A stretch of DNA of 64,000 nt from Ahaetulla prasina (GCF_028640845.1 NC_080540.1:136056420-136120419), one strand, 5' to 3'. Numbered from the stretch's first letter, positions 1 through 12,114 are shown. A program made the numbers and translations. Notes: generated by a model from the sequence alone, not told the origin.

Positions 1-412
1 TTACTCATGAGTCAGGGTACATCAATTCAAAATTGTTCTTTGCCAGGCCTGTTATTCTGATTACAAATTCATCATATCTATAATATAATAATTGCAGGCT
101 ATGGACCAGGATTTCAATGCCATTTGCCAGATTTGCATCTCTTAAAACAGGTGATACAAAGAACCAGGGACAAGTGGATTAATGGCATAATTGGTGACCA
201 CATGCACCTGCCTCTTAGCACAGCTGAAGGCACCTGGTGGCAAGCCTCTAAGCAGCTAATGGCTCCCGATCATCTGTCCACCTTTACATTCTACCTTTAA
301 ATAGAAATAGGCATACAGATTCCACTGGAAGCGGCTTTCTCAACTTGCTTTGAGTGAAAGAAAAAAACAGTCTGGAGAATATCGTATCCTATTCTAGGAT
401 AGGCATGGTTTA

Positions 413-807
413 CAGGTAGTCCTCAATTTACGACCACAATTGGGCCCAAATTTATGTTGCTAAGGGGGAAATTTGTTAAGTGAGTTTTGCCCCCCTTTCC
501 AACCTTTTCTTGCTACATTTGTTAAGGGAATCACTACAGTTGTTGAATTAGTAACACGGTTGTTAAGTGACTCTGACTTCTCCATTGACTTTGTTTGTCA
601 GAAGGTCGCAAAAGGGATCACATGACCCCGGGACACTGCAGCTGTCATAAATGTGAGTCAGCTGTCAAGCATCTGAATGTAAATCACATGATTATGGGGA
701 TGCTGCAACGGTCATAAATGTGAAACATGATTATAAGTCACTTTTGCCAGTGCCATTCTAACTTTAAACAGTCACTAAGTGAATTGTTGTAAGTCGAGGA
801 CTGCCTG
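413..807. mobile_element. Tigger/pogo-like DNA transposon remnant (full length)
   Basis: The ends CAGGTAGTCCTC and GAGGACTGCCTG are inverted repeats, with TA dinucleotides at both flanks, the mariner/pogo target rule. The 395-bp interior has no coding capacity. Many related copies occur in this window. Confidence 0.82.
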
Positions 808-954
808 TATACAGCAGCAAAAAATGAAACTGACCATTAGATGGCAGCAAATTTATATCAAAAACAAAGTCCTTACCAAACTTTCAGACCTCAGGGATCA
901 CTAAATTCATAATTTTAAATCCCACTATTATGAAATTTTTAAAAAGATAAATAG

Positions 955-1054
955 TATTTAGTGCAATATAAAAATGCAAATAATTTTTCTGCAGACCACC
1001 AACATTTTCTCATGGACCACCAGTGGTTCGCGGACCACCAGTTGGGGACCGCTG
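955..1054 (-). mobile_element. hAT-type end fragment related to 63,389-63,488
   Basis: Read on the minus strand, this begins with GCGGTCCCCAACTGGTGG and continues to an AT-rich stretch ending TATATTGCACTAAAT. The same sequence occurs on the plus strand near 63.4 kb. The distal end is not resolved. Confidence 0.6.
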
Positions 1055-1062
1055 CTCTAGTG

Positions 1063-1185
1063 CACAGCTGTCAAACTCACCACATCACATCACATTTCTC
1101 AATGTTTTTTCCCGTTGCAGTGCTGAGGTGGGCGTGGCCTGCGCATGAAGCATACGGCCTGTGGGCCACCATTTTGACACCCCTG
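1063..1185. mobile_element. Short hAT-like element
   Basis: The ends CACAGCTGTCAAACTC and TTTTGACACCCCTG are inversely related. The flanks are CTCTAGTG and CTCTAATG (7 of 8 identical). It sits directly against another repeat ending GGGGACCGCTG at 1054. Confidence 0.7.
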
Positions 1186-1228
1186 CTCTAATGTTTCCTC
1201 TAGGTTTTTATAGTCCCAATATAGTATC

Positions 1229-1519
1229 CAGAGGCAATACTCAGCAGGTTCTGACCAGTTCTGGAGAACCGGTAGCGGAAATTTTGAGTAGTTCGGAGAA
1301 CCAGTAAATACCACCTCTGACTGGCCCCGCCCCCATCTATTCTCTGCTTCTTGAGTCCCAGCTGATCGGGAGGAAATGGGGATTTTGCAGTAACCTTCCC
1401 CTGGAGTGGGGAGGGAATGGAGATTTTACAGTATCCTTCCGCTGCCACACCCACCAAGACACGCCCACTAAGACACGCCCACAGAATCCGGTAGTAAAAA
1501 AAAAATAATCCCACCACTG
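1229..1519. mobile_element. Non-autonomous hAT element, family A (copy 1)
   Basis: This 291-bp element starts CAGAGGCAATAC and ends CCCACCACTG. It is flanked by identical 8-bp duplications ATAGTATC (1221-1228 and 1520-1527). It shares its body, including the ACCGGTTCTCC-type terminal parts and a GCCCCGCCCCCATC core, with copies at 6,685, 13,507 and 24,942. A CAG..CTG terminus with 8-bp duplications is the hAT superfamily signature. It encodes no transposase. Confidence 0.9.
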
Positions 1520-1545
1520 ATAGTATCCCTACTTAGAAGAAGGTT

Positions 1546-2575
1546 CTGGGTTTAATTTTTAAGGCTACTCAAGGCTAACATAGCGTATAACACAGTTCTA
1601 GGCTCAACTTCACCAACCACATGCTTGTGAATCTAATCATCTCCATATCACAGACAGTCACACATCTATAATAATTGGCTGCTTGTTTTTTTTTTTCTGT
1701 GAATTTTCAGAATGCAAATGAGAAAATGTATAATGCTAGACATAGTTGCAAAGAGGCCTAAACTGAAGGAAAGACCTAAACAGAAGGAAAGTTTTCAGCC
1801 AATTTTCCAGCTACACCTACATCCAGTCCTTTAAACTTCCTTGGTTCTATTCTGTAGTCCAATATCTATGCATGGGCCTTTGAACTTTTGTTTGTGTAAG
1901 ATAGGCTAAAGGTTAGATACCTTGATACTTTATTGCTAATAAGCACAAAAAAATCTATTATCAGTTGTTTTTACCAAGCAAGATCAAGGATACTACAAGT
2001 ATCAAGGATACTACATCAACAGGATTTCATTCCTTCAGTATAAAATAGAATTAAAACACAAAAACTCCTTTGGGTTAAGAGATTATAGGTGACGATAAGC
2101 AGGAAAAAGATGGCTGCTGATAATTGCTGCATATCATGCCAGATTGAAATTAAATGGTTTATCATCCCTTGTTGTAATGACGAAGAGATTAACAGGATTA
2201 GAGCTACTAAACCTAGAATGCACAAATCTAGATGGCCATCACATGCCAGTAAAGAGCTATTGCATGTATCTCGTTGCTTCCATCTCCTGGTTATCTGGTT
2301 ACCTGCAATTCAATTTTCTGAACTTATTTTCATGGCTCTTCTATGTTCCTCCAACTTTTTCCATGTTTACCAGAAATTACATCTAATTCTTCTGCTCAGT
2401 AATGCAGACTTGACTCCCACCTTGAAAGATTGCTTTTGTTGTTATGTGGAAAAGTTGTTTAATTGTCTTTCGACTTTGTAGCAGATGGTTGAGCTCATAG
2501 ATGAAGGCTGGTCTCAAATCTCACAGCATCCCTCTCGGTCTCCATACAATTATCCTGCCTCCTACTTCGGTAGTT
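1546..2575. other. Intergenic, nothing recognised
   Basis: This is AT-rich unique-looking DNA with scattered frames under 130 codons lacking any protein feature. The same holds for 1-412. Confidence 0.6.
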
Positions 2576-2986
2576 TTTATTTATTTATTTATTTATTTTT
2601 GTCACCACATTATATACAAGCACATATAATGAAAGAAAACAATAGGACAGGAATGGTAGGCACTTTGTGCACTTAGGCACGCCCCTTATAGTCCTCCTAG
2701 GAATGGGGTGAGGTCAATGGTAGACAATTTTTGGTTAAAGCTTTTAGGAATTGGAGAGGAGACCACAGAGGCAGGCAGTGTGTTCCAAGCGTTAACAACT
2801 CTGTTACAAAAGTCCTATTTTCTGCAATCAAGACTGAAGCGGTTAACATTAAGTTTGAATCTATTGTTTACTCTTGTATTATTGCGATTGAAGCTGAAGT
2901 AGTCTTTAACAGGTCATGTCAGAGTCGGCGGAGTTCTAAGTTTTCTAATCCCAGGATTTCAAGTCTGGAGGTATAAGGTATTTCCT
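2576..2986 (-). mobile_element. CR1-L3/L2-like LINE 3' fragment
   Basis: This is the reverse-oriented 3' end of the family at 31,512. A T-rich (TTTA)n tail is at 2,576, then complements of the GTGCCTACC, CCTAAGAGG and AATAGATTC blocks. It carries small deletions. Confidence 0.8.
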
Positions 2987-4182
2987 GCTGTTATCACCTA
3001 TTTTCAGGGGACACCTCACCTGACGTGTGTCTCCTAGTCTAAATGTATGAGAGGGATAATATTCTCACAATTTATGCTACTTTTACAAGGATTTTTTAAA
3101 AAAGTAAAAATGCAAAACTTGAGACAATTTCACATCCTAGCCAAACAGCATAGAGGCACATTACTAGACATCTCCGCTCTTCTTTGAGAATGTAAACCAA
3201 TATTTCAAGAAATAAATAAAAGCAAAAGTTATTTTTTAAAAAGAGAAAACAGAAAATCCTGTGTTGTTTAAATTTAAAATGCATCCTTTAAGTTTTCTAT
3301 CACACAGCAACTCATGAAAGCTTAAATTCAAACTGGTTCAGGCAATTGCTGACTAAATGTTTTACCTATTTCTACAGAAATAGCCGTTTTTCATGTACAA
3401 ATTCCTGTTTCAATTTCCTGAACACTTCAACTTCTTGGCAGGTTGCAAACTTCAATTAGAGACATTTAGATAGATAGTAATCCCAACTTAATCCAGTAAC
3501 TTCTGCCCTACTTTAAAAGGGATTAAACATTTTTTTTTATCACCAGCTCAGGTATGGCTGGGCTATCCGACTCTCTGTTCATGTGACAAAGAACATTTCT
3601 CCTTCATGTGGATGTAGACTGTAAATATTTGCAGTCATGATAAGAGAATGGCCAGCAAGGAAGCTATCTCTCTCCAAATTACACTGAAAAAACATTGATT
3701 TTCCTGTTTCTGAGGCAATGGGATAGAATCATTCACATATCTTTCATAGTTAGCCAGTAACTGTTATGTGGCTCAATTTAGCTCTGGCTTTTATCTATCC
3801 ACATTCAGTTCCTAGAATGCCTCTGCCTATGAAACTCTTGTTTCCCCTTTTTCTACTACCCTTAGCAGCCCAAAGATTTCCCTCCTCCCCCCAATTCTAC
3901 TAGCCACCTTCCCTCCCTGTACTCTATGCCTGGAAACATGTACTTTATCTCTGTCTTCAAAATGCACCATTTCCACAAGGATTTTGGTTTTATCAGTCTT
4001 AATTATCAGCTGCTTTTGGATCTGTGCCCAAGAATGGCAAGTTGAAATCTCCCAAGATTTTAAGTTTGGGGAACTCCACTGCCAATCCAGCCACGGACTT
4101 TAGCAGTGAGGAGGCTGATATTCCAGAAACACAGGTCTTTTTCTGATCCCTAAAGCCTAGCTTCACAAACAGGACCTCATAC
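2987..4182. other. Intergenic, nothing recognised
   Basis: I see no exon, repeat end or RNA gene in this mixed-composition stretch. A poly-T run is at about 3,530. Confidence 0.55.
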
Positions 4183-4232
4183 CAGGGGTGAAATGATCCC
4201 GGTTCAGACTAGATTGGCCGATCTGGTACAAG
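4183..4232 (+). mobile_element. Left part of a split hAT element
   Basis: It starts CAGGGGTGAAATGATCCC and breaks off at GATCTGGTA, where LINE sequence begins. The matching right part resumes at about 5,613 with ATGGTGGCAGCTGGTTC, after the LINE tail. The two parts read as one interrupted element. Confidence 0.65.
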
Positions 4233-4620
4233 CTTGATGGTCATTACCTTGTAGATGACCCTCACCTCGTCAAAGACCTTGGAGTTTTCATATCAAACGA
4301 TCTAAGTGCCAAAGCCCACTGCAACTACATCGCCAAAAAGGCTTTAAGAGTTGTAAACTTAATCTTGCGTCGCTTCTTCTCCAGAAAGATTACACTACTA
4401 ATCAGAGCATACAAAACATTTGCTAGACCAATTCTTGAATACAGCTCGCCTGTTTGGAACCCACACCTCATTTCGGACATTAATACAATTGAGCATGTCC
4501 AGAAATATTTTACAAGAAGAGTTCTCCACTCATCTGATCACAACAAAGTACCTTATGCCACCAGACTTGAAATCCTGGGTTGAGAAAATTTAGAACTCCG
4601 TTGCCTTCAGCATGACCTGA
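4233..4620 (+). mobile_element. CR1-L3/L2-like LINE, RT C-terminal part (5' piece)
   Basis: The translation carries DDPHLVKDLGVFISND, YKTFARPILEYSSPVWNPH and FTRRVLHSS, the thumb and connection region of a non-LTR reverse transcriptase. The frame is broken by an in-frame stop after RLEILG at 4581-4583. The element is truncated at its 5' end and cut at 4,620 by an LTR insertion. A better-preserved relative lies at 31,512. Confidence 0.85.
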
Positions 4621-4625
4621 GTATA

Positions 4626-5218
4626 TGTTCTGTCCCACCACCTCAGTCCGGGAGGCACGTGAAATGACTCAATTAGCTGGCAATTTAGTCCATGGTAGCT
4701 ATCAGCTCTGGCAGCAAACCAGTGAGCGTCTGCCAAGGTTTTCTTTTATCTTTCTTGATGCCAGCGTGTCAACCAGGAAGTCAGGAACAAACAGCACTCC
4801 AAGCCAAATGCTCTGTCAAATAGTTCAGCTCAAGTTTTCTCCAGTCAGTTGATTTCTTCGTCACGAAGTAGTATAGCAGCTCCTCCTGCTTTTATACCCT
4901 GTGGGGTGTGGCTCCGTGACTCAGCACTTTCTAGGCCTGCCCCACCCCTGCTTCTGTTGTTCCCGCCTCTCTTGTCTACGAAACCTGGGATCTAACCAGG
5001 ACTGATTGTCCACAGCTGGGTTTGGGAGCATTGCCTGGGCGGGGGGAAATACAGGAGACAGAGACCTTGTTACTTCCTCCACCTGGCCTGCATCTGGCTC
5101 CTGGAGCTGAGCCGGAGAGGCCGGCCCTGCAGAGGGGAGCCCTGATGGCCCTTCTCCTTCACTCTCTGAGTCACTCTCTGGCAGGGGGCCAGGCCCAGGG
5201 GAGGCTGGAGCCACAACA
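4626..5218. mobile_element. Solitary LTR (593 bp) inserted in the LINE
   Basis: It begins TGTTCTGTCC and ends GCCACAACA, the TG..CA rule with a 4-bp inverted TGTT/AACA. It is flanked by identical 5-bp duplications GTATA (4621-4625 and 5219-5223). The LINE reading continues across it once it is set aside. A CTTTTATACCC TATA-like site lies near 4,890. No internal retroviral region is present, so recombination between two LTRs is implied. The source family is not recognised. Confidence 0.82.
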
Positions 5219-5223
5219 GTATA

Positions 5224-5612
5224 ACTCATAAAATCATCTGCTACAATGTCCTTCCTGTCGAAGACTACTTCAGCTTCAATTGCAACAATACATGAGCACA
5301 CAATAGATTTAAACTTCATGTGAACTGCTCCAATCTTGATTGTAGAAAATATGACTTCAGTAACAGAGTTGTTAATGTCTGGAACGCACTACCTGACTCT
5401 GTCGTCTCTTCCCAAAATCCCCAAAGCTTTAACCAAAAACTATCAACTATTGACCTCACCCCATTCCTAAGAGGCCTATAAGGCATAAGAGCACCAGCGT
5501 GCCTACCCTTCCTGTCCTAATGTTCCCTTTCATTGTATCCAATTCGTATGGTTATTTCATGCTTATACTTATATATACTGTTGTGTTTGACAAATAAATA
5601 AAATAAAATAAA
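5224..5612 (+). mobile_element. CR1-L3/L2-like LINE (3' piece and tail)
   Basis: This resumes the LINE interrupted at 4,620. It covers the SFNQKLSTIDLTPFLRG-like C-terminus (as at 31,512), then a 3' UTR with TGCCTACCCTTCCTGTCC and an AATAAA-rich tail. Confidence 0.85.
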
Positions 5613-5789
5613 AAATGGTGGCAGCTGGTTCAGAGAACCGGTAGCAAAAATCCTAGCCTACCCCCACCCATGCCCAGCTGAGCCACGTGATCATCAGAGC
5701 CTCTTTTTTACTTTTAAAACCATTTTTAAAAGGTAAAAAAGCTGAAGCCTGCTAGGCAAAAAAATGGGGGTTGGGGGAATGTTGTTTTT
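5613..5789 (+). mobile_element. Right part of the split hAT element
   Basis: This continues the element begun at 4,183, with an ACCGGTAGCAAAAATCC block, a pyrimidine-rich block and a poly-T/poly-A inner palindrome. It runs into a purine microsatellite. The true 3' end was not found. Confidence 0.6.
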
Positions 5790-5921
5790 GAGAGAGAGAG
5801 AGAGAGAGAGAAACAAAGAAAGAAGGATGGATGGATGGAGGGAGGGAGGGAGGGAGGGAGGGAAGGAAGGAAGGAAGGAAGGAAGGAAGGAAGGAAGGAA
5901 GGAAGGAAGGAAGGAAGGAAA
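5790..5921 (+). repeat. Compound purine microsatellite
   Basis: (GA)n passes to (GGAT)n, then (GGGA)n and (GGAA)n. The succession suggests stepwise decay and expansion. The matching open frames of Glu/Lys/Gly or Pro/Ser/Leu repeats are not genes. Confidence 0.97.
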
Positions 5922-5930
5922 AAGGAGAGG

Positions 5931-5982
5931 AAGGGACCTGGAGGTCATCTAATCCAACCCTGCTCTAGCAGGACATTGTTAG
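5931..5982 (-). mobile_element. CR1 LINE tail fragment after the purine tract
   Basis: GGGACCTGGAGGTCATCTAA and TCCAACCCTGCTCTAGCAGG match the reverse CR1 3' UTR. It is very short. Confidence 0.6.
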
Positions 5983-6414
5983 TGAGTTTCTGTCTTTTGT
6001 TTCCCCCAGTCACATAGCCACGCCCACCCAGTGGAGATGGGAGAAAGGGAGTTTCCTCCTTCTGTCAGTGATCATCTACATCCAGTGGCATGAACAGTTG
6101 GCAGTCAGTAGTTCTCTGCCAACCAACCAATCACTATAATCAAATACCTGGAAGGGGCCAAATCTCTGTTTTTCCACCATTGTAGTAATGGCAGCAGAAA
6201 ACTAGCCATCCATTTCTTGAAAAGCAGCTAGGGGAATGAACTCTTGGGTTGACTCAGAAAAATGGAGGAGGATACCAAGCCATTACAGAAAAAAAAATAT
6301 TTAAGTTCCAGGAAAGTAGAAAGTGTGCCAAGCAAAGCAACTTTCTCTTGATAGTGTTAGATATAACCAGAGGTAGAGCGGGGCTGAGACAAGCTTTCAA
6401 GATTCTGTTACAAT

Positions 6415-6684
6415 ACAAGTAGTCCTCGACTTACAACAAGCTCATTTAGTGATTGAAGTTACAACAGCATTGAAAAAAGTGATTTATGATCATTTTTCAT
6501 ACTTATGACCATTGCAGCATCCCCATGGTCACGTGAACAAAATTCAGATGCTTGGCAACTGGTTCATATTTATGACAGTTGCAGTGTCCTGGGGTCATCT
6601 GATCAACTTTTGTAACCCTTCTGATAAAGCAAGGTCAATGGGAAAGCCAGACTAACAACTGTGTTACTAACTTAACAACTGCAG
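6415..6684. mobile_element. Tigger-like element, broken copy
   Basis: It starts near CAAGTAGTCCTCGACTTAC and keeps CCCATGGTCACGTGA and TTACTAACTTAACAACTGC blocks. It ends abruptly where hAT copy 2 begins. Confidence 0.75.
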
Positions 6685-6959
6685 CAGGGGTGGGTTTCAG
6701 CAGGTTCTGACCAGTTCTGGAGAACTGGTAGTGGAAATTTTGAGTAGTTCGGAGAACCAGTAGTAAAAATTCTGACTGGCCCTGCCCCCATCTATTCTCT
6801 GCCTCCCAAGTCCCAGCTGATCAGAAGGAAATGGGGATTTTGCAGTAACCTTCCCCTGGAGTGGGGAGGGAATGGAGATTTTACAGTATCCTTCCCCTGC
6901 CACGCCCACCAAGCCACACCCACAGAACCGGTAGTAAAAAAATTTGAAACTCACCACTG
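6685..6959. mobile_element. Non-autonomous hAT element, family A (copy 2)
   Basis: This 275-bp copy starts CAGGGGTGGGTTTCAG and ends CTCACCACTG. Flanking octamers do not match. It abuts the broken end of a Tigger-like repeat, suggesting a deletion or rearrangement after insertion. Confidence 0.82.
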
Positions 6960-7358
6960 TGTAACACCTTTAGCTCTAAACAAGAGGCAACACAAGGTAG
7001 CAGCTGTTTAACTGGTCGATTTAGGTAACTTTAAAGAAACATGAGTGAGAAATAAATAAATCAAGTCAGTAGACCATAAGAAATATGAAAGTAAAGACTC
7101 ATCAGTTGTGATGGCATGACCATTTATGCATGAAGTGAGTACTCAATACATTCCATTTCCTAGGCCTGTACAACAGGCTGAACTACAAACCAACCCCACT
7201 GGCTAGGCAATGATATGCTAACTAAAATGAGATTATCTGGTTTATCTGGCATCATGGGACCAAAGCTATTGAAATGAATTGTAAAGAACTAGGCAAAAAT
7301 ATAGTTCCTATTCATTTTAATGGGCAAATGCAGGAGATGTTTCTGATACTTCATTAAA

Positions 7359-7430
7359 GGTAGTCCCCAGGTTAAGAATATCTGACTTATGGACAACTAG
7401 CACTTACAAACGGATTGCCTATTACTAAAA
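7359..7430. mobile_element. Possible Tigger-type end
   Basis: GGTAGTCCCCAGGTTAAG and GACTTATGGACAACTAG resemble a different Tigger subfamily end. The other end was not found. Confidence 0.4.
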
Positions 7431-7504
7431 TGGCAGCTAGCATTTTCCTTCTTTGAGCTGACAAACTGCTGAAGCCACACAATGTTTTCAGGAACCTCTG
7501 AAAC

Positions 7505-7760
7505 TGCAACTTTTTTTAAAAAAAATTATTTTTATTACAATTTTCTTTTTTTCACAACAATTGTACAAATTCAACAGAACCATGACATTATTGTATATTT
7601 TGGATCTACCTTCCATATAATTTCTATATACATTATATACATCTAATCATCAATAGTACATCTAATCATCAATAGCCTTATATATATTTGGTTTCAAAAT
7701 ACTATGATTCAGAATACTATGCGATCTTGGAAAATTGGTGCACATGGACAATCAATAGAA
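7505..7760 (-). mobile_element. Possible L1 3' UTR fragment
   Basis: A TTTTTATTACAATTTTC start, then CAAATTCAACA and a run of TATATACAT-type sequence, resembles the reversed 3' end of squamate L1 elements, as at 43,090. No coding remnant is seen. Confidence 0.4.
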
Positions 7761-8700
7761 ATAGAAAACAAAATGAAGCCACAACTTTTTAATATACTCT
7801 TTCCAGCAGTTTTCAGCAGTTAAGGAAAATATTTGTGGTTTTATTTTTTATTTTTTATTATGTTTATATTTATTATTGTTTATTATAATATTTGTTGATT
7901 AGTCAGCCCAAGAAAGGAGAATGTTATCCAACATTTTTAGTACTAGGCAGCCTGGTTTATAAATACAAGTTGCAATTTACATTCAAATTTGATTAAAGAT
8001 AGACTAAGGAACAGAATGCATCCTTAACCCGGGGTCTGCTCTAACAAAGAGAATGCATTTTCTACTGCGGTTGCTAAATGGCCTGGGCTTCAAACTTGTA
8101 TGATAAAAACTTTATCCTTGAAGAAATACTCGTATTTCTTGGTTTGCTTTTACTGTCATCTGGAAAGCAAAAGACAGAAACTTCGAATAGTTTGATATTC
8201 TTCTGTTCTATAAATTAACCTGGTGGGTTTATTTATTTATTTTTTCATTTTTATGACTATAAATGCTGATGCCAGTTTACCTGTCCTAGATGTTAATATT
8301 TAAGGGGTTCAATAGATCTTTGTTATTCTTAATCCAGGTTCTATTTTATGCTGATTAGGATTGACCTAAGAGACAGGAGTGTACTGCTGATTTCTTTTAT
8401 TACCCTTTCATGTGTACCCAGGCGAATACTTGTTCTGTTATAGACTCTGGTCTGGCCATTCTGGTGTGGTACAGAGGCCACTAGGAATAAGGTTGATGCT
8501 AAATAGAGAAAACAATTCTACATAAATTCAACTTCTACATTCCCTCATATAATTCCACATTTTTCTCAAGATGAGTATAGAGTGATCAGTCGGCTTGTTG
8601 GAGTTTAACTAGATTGCCATTTTTATGGGTTGAACTTTGTAGCCAAGTGTCCATTAGCTCAAGAAACCTAGGATTTTTCAGAGATGGCTGAATACGGTTC
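7761..8700. other. Intergenic, nothing recognised
   Basis: AT-rich with TTTATTATT-type low complexity at about 7,845-7,890. I identified no element. The same applies to 5,983-6,412 and 6,968-7,358. Confidence 0.55.
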
Positions 8701-8708
8701 CTATAGGA

Positions 8709-9934
8709 CCGTGATGGCTAACCTATGGCACCTGTGCCAGAAGTGGCACATAGACCCATCTCTCCGGGCACATGGAGCTGTCGCCCGTTACTTTTCTAGG
8801 TTCTGGCACATCGGCCAGATAGTCTTCACACGTGCGGGAGCACCAGAAACCAAAAGAGAAGCTGCCCACTGCACATGCATGTGCTGGGAAGATGATCTTC
8901 CGGTTTCTGATGGGCATGCGTGCATGACGACCAGCTGGCAGTTGCGCATGTGCACACCGGAAACCAGAAGATCATCTTCCCGGCACGTGCATGTGCAGTG
9001 GGCGGTTACTCTTTCGGTTTCTGATGCTCCAGCACATGTGAAGACCAGGTGGCCAGTGCCCCGGAACATGGAAGAGCAAAGGGAGCAGAGCTGTCAGCCA
9101 GGATGGATAGGCCGGGGCTCCCTCCCTCCCCGCCCGAGTGGACTTCTTGCACAGCCCCAGCTCTCCAGCCCATGGCACTGACACACGTCCGCGGTCTGGA
9201 GCACCTGGCCAGCTCAGGCACACGGGGCAGGGTTTGCTGGCTGGGTGGGCAGCTGCCCTGCCTGCTGCTTCTGTGCTGCAAGGGGGCAGTAGTGGTTCTC
9301 ACGCTACTGCTTCTGGTCGGGATGCTGGAGCAGCGAGGAGGAAAAGGAGGAGGAGCCACCGTTGAGGAGGCAAGCGGCCCCAGGAGGGCTGGAGGAGAGC
9401 ATAGCTCCTCATGCATGGAGATGTTGCTGATGGGTATGGATGGGAAGGGGGAGGGGCTGCTTGTTCTTGGTGGTGAGCTGGGGGGATGCTTCATCCTGGC
9501 CATAGTTGGGGCAAGGCTCTCCCACCTGCTGGCCTCCAAGCCAAGCCCCGGGAACACCAATGCCCCTTCCCTCTGAGGCCGGGAAGGGGCTTCAGCTTTC
9601 CAGCAGAGGGAGGCACCATTCCCCGCTCAAATTTTTCTTCCTGTCCAAAGCTGCGGTTGTCGGTGGGGATCTCCCCCCACACACACACCCAATGGGAACC
9701 AGGAGGGCGGGTAGGGAAGCACAAGGACCCTCGAAAGACCAAGCTGAGCTGGTGCATGCGCACTGGACAGCTGGTCTTCGCGTGCACACACACACCAGAA
9801 ACCGGAAGATCAGGTGGCCAGTGTTCATGCACATGCTGGAAACCAGAAGATGATCTTCTTTTCTGGTTTCCGGTGCACACACACATGTGCACTTCCATTT
9901 CGGCACTCAGTGCCGAAAAGTTTTGCCAACACTG
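8709..9934. mobile_element. 1.2-kb non-autonomous hAT element with GC-rich interior (family B)
   Basis: The element is bounded by 8-bp duplications CTATAGGA (8701-8708 and 9935-9942). Its ends CCGTGATGGCTAAC and GTTTTGCCAACACTG form an imperfect inverted repeat. Sub-terminal parts carry repeated, partly inverted copies of ACCGGAAGATCATCTTCC-like sequence. The interior (about 9,050-9,650) is unusually GC-rich. It yields overlapping frames of 165-187 codons on both strands, none with recognisable protein features. It is probably mobilised in trans by a hAT transposase. Confidence 0.85.
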
Positions 9935-10377
9935 CTATAGGACCATAGGGTGCATCACACAGCAATACCTGCAAAGCCAAATATTTATCACCACTGCTTT
10001 AGGTTGGACACCAAATCACCTGGAGAAGCCTTCCTCAAGGATAAATTAAAGTTTATAAGAAATACGAAAGTATTACCCTATGGGCATTCTTTCTCTTTCT
10101 CTCTTCTTGGAATGTGTTAATATGTTAGATGAACATCTTCCTGGAATGTGCTTCTCTGCTATCCTACCTCATATTCTTTAGGGATGGAATTTGGAACTGT
10201 TGGTCCCATGCTCTTTGTGATGATGCTTTCCTTCAGGAATGAGTGTCTGTTCTCCAACAGAGAGTTGCATTTGGCCTTTGAATACAAGGGGTGAGGGGAT
10301 ATAAGGTTGATTTATTTTACACTTAAATCTAAATAACATCCCATTAAGTCGAGATGGATGAATGGATGGAAATGATA

Positions 10378-10568
<191 letters not shown>

Positions 10569-12114
10569 GAAATAATCAATTAATCTGTGACAGAGAACCA
10601 TTTTGGAGGAGTGTTGAATGCTGCAGACCTTTGAAGGTCACATGTAGTGCTGGCACTTCAAGTCATGCAGATGGAGTTAGGAAGTATAGAGAAAGGATTT
10701 GAACACTGACAACTCCGAGTCTTGTAATTCCTGATGCTGTCCTCAGACTGGTTGTGAACTTACTTAGGTTAGCCTTCACGAAACAACGATTTCCCAAATG
10801 TATTGGATTACAATTTTCCACCACTCCAGTTCAGCATGTCCCACGCACCAAAGGGACCTAGACAAGGGAAGGCTGACTTCAAGTGGATCCTGGTGATTAG
10901 CAGGGGATTGGACCAAAGGTCCAAAGGTCAAAGGTCCAAAGATCCAAAGGTCAAAAGGATAACAGTTATAGTGATACTGAGATAGCTTTAATAAAAAAAT
11001 ATGTAGGTTGGCAGGAAAATGGGGGATGAGAGCTGGCAGTTCCAAATATTGACTAGTTAGTCTGAAGATGAGACACTACCTTAACTGATTTCCACATAGA
11101 GGTTGGCCTGGCACTCTTGCTTCTCTACTGGCCATGCACACAAGGAGAACAGGTTGTCTGGCACACACATTTCCATTCCTCAATCTTTTTTAAAATTCTC
11201 TTAAATCACAGAACCTCATGACACAGGGCTAATGTGGAATTAGAACTGTTGCTCTAATGCTAAACAAATTCATTGGAAACATACATTGCTTTGTTGTAGA
11301 AAGTGTAATATATATAATATTTAATGTATTTTCTAGTGCAGTGAGCATACATTGTCATGAACCTGTCTAATCCCCTAGCTTCAGACTGAAACTGTTTAAA
11401 CAATTAAAATAATGTTGTTTTAAAAAGATGTGATATTATCTTCAGAGGACCCTGGCATATCCAGATCCTAGTTCTGGGCTTGTTTGCCACTATCCTACCA
11501 TCAGTCATTAATTGAGTAATCATTTGTTCTCTGAACCCTATTATAGCCAGAACTTTGAATTCATTCATTCTTGGCTGTGCTACTGGACCTGTGAACTGCC
11601 TGGGCAAAGATGGCCCTCCAGATATCAGGATCATAAAATGTCATGGGGAAAATGTATGGAAAATTGGAAAACATGTAAAGGGAAGGAAAGAGGAACCATG
11701 CATGCTTCTCCAATTAGGCATTAGCAGCCATGATCCCTGGGAAAGAGGATGGGTTTATATCAAGTATCTGAAAAGCTCCAAGTTTGGATGGCTGAAATAA
11801 TGGATCAAGGATTAAGAGATGGATACTTTTGGAAGTAAAGACTCAGGGATGCCATTCAATGCAGATTTACCTCTGCACTAAATTTCATCTGGAAGAAAAA
11901 GACTCACATTTCTGTTCTCTTCTTGTGTAGAATATTCAAACCTATACGGACTCTACTGCAAGAGGGAGATATAGTGCAATACTACCAGCAAATAACAGTC
12001 TATCTTATTATGTCACCATAAATTGATGAAGTAAGTAGATAGCTATTTTAGGTAGCTAACCAGGTAAGCAAGGCAATTAAACTGGTCGGTCCTAGAGGAT
12101 ATCAACCCTGACTG
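10569..12114. other. Intergenic with a short tandem AAAGGTCC block
   Basis: Around 10,912-10,960 the unit CCAAAGGTC is repeated imperfectly about five times. The rest shows nothing recognisable. 9,943-10,377 likewise. Confidence 0.55.

Noticed and set aside
4921..5319. 132-codon minus-strand frame with an acidic Ser/Glu/Pro region
   Set aside because: It spans the LTR/LINE junction, so it is a chance fusion of two mobile elements.
5694..6017. Glu/Lys/Gly and Pro/Ser/Leu repeat frames
   Set aside because: Translation of the purine microsatellite.
8684..10049. Several frames of 115-187 codons on both strands
   Set aside because: They lie inside or across a delimited hAT element, overlap each other and show no recognisable protein features.
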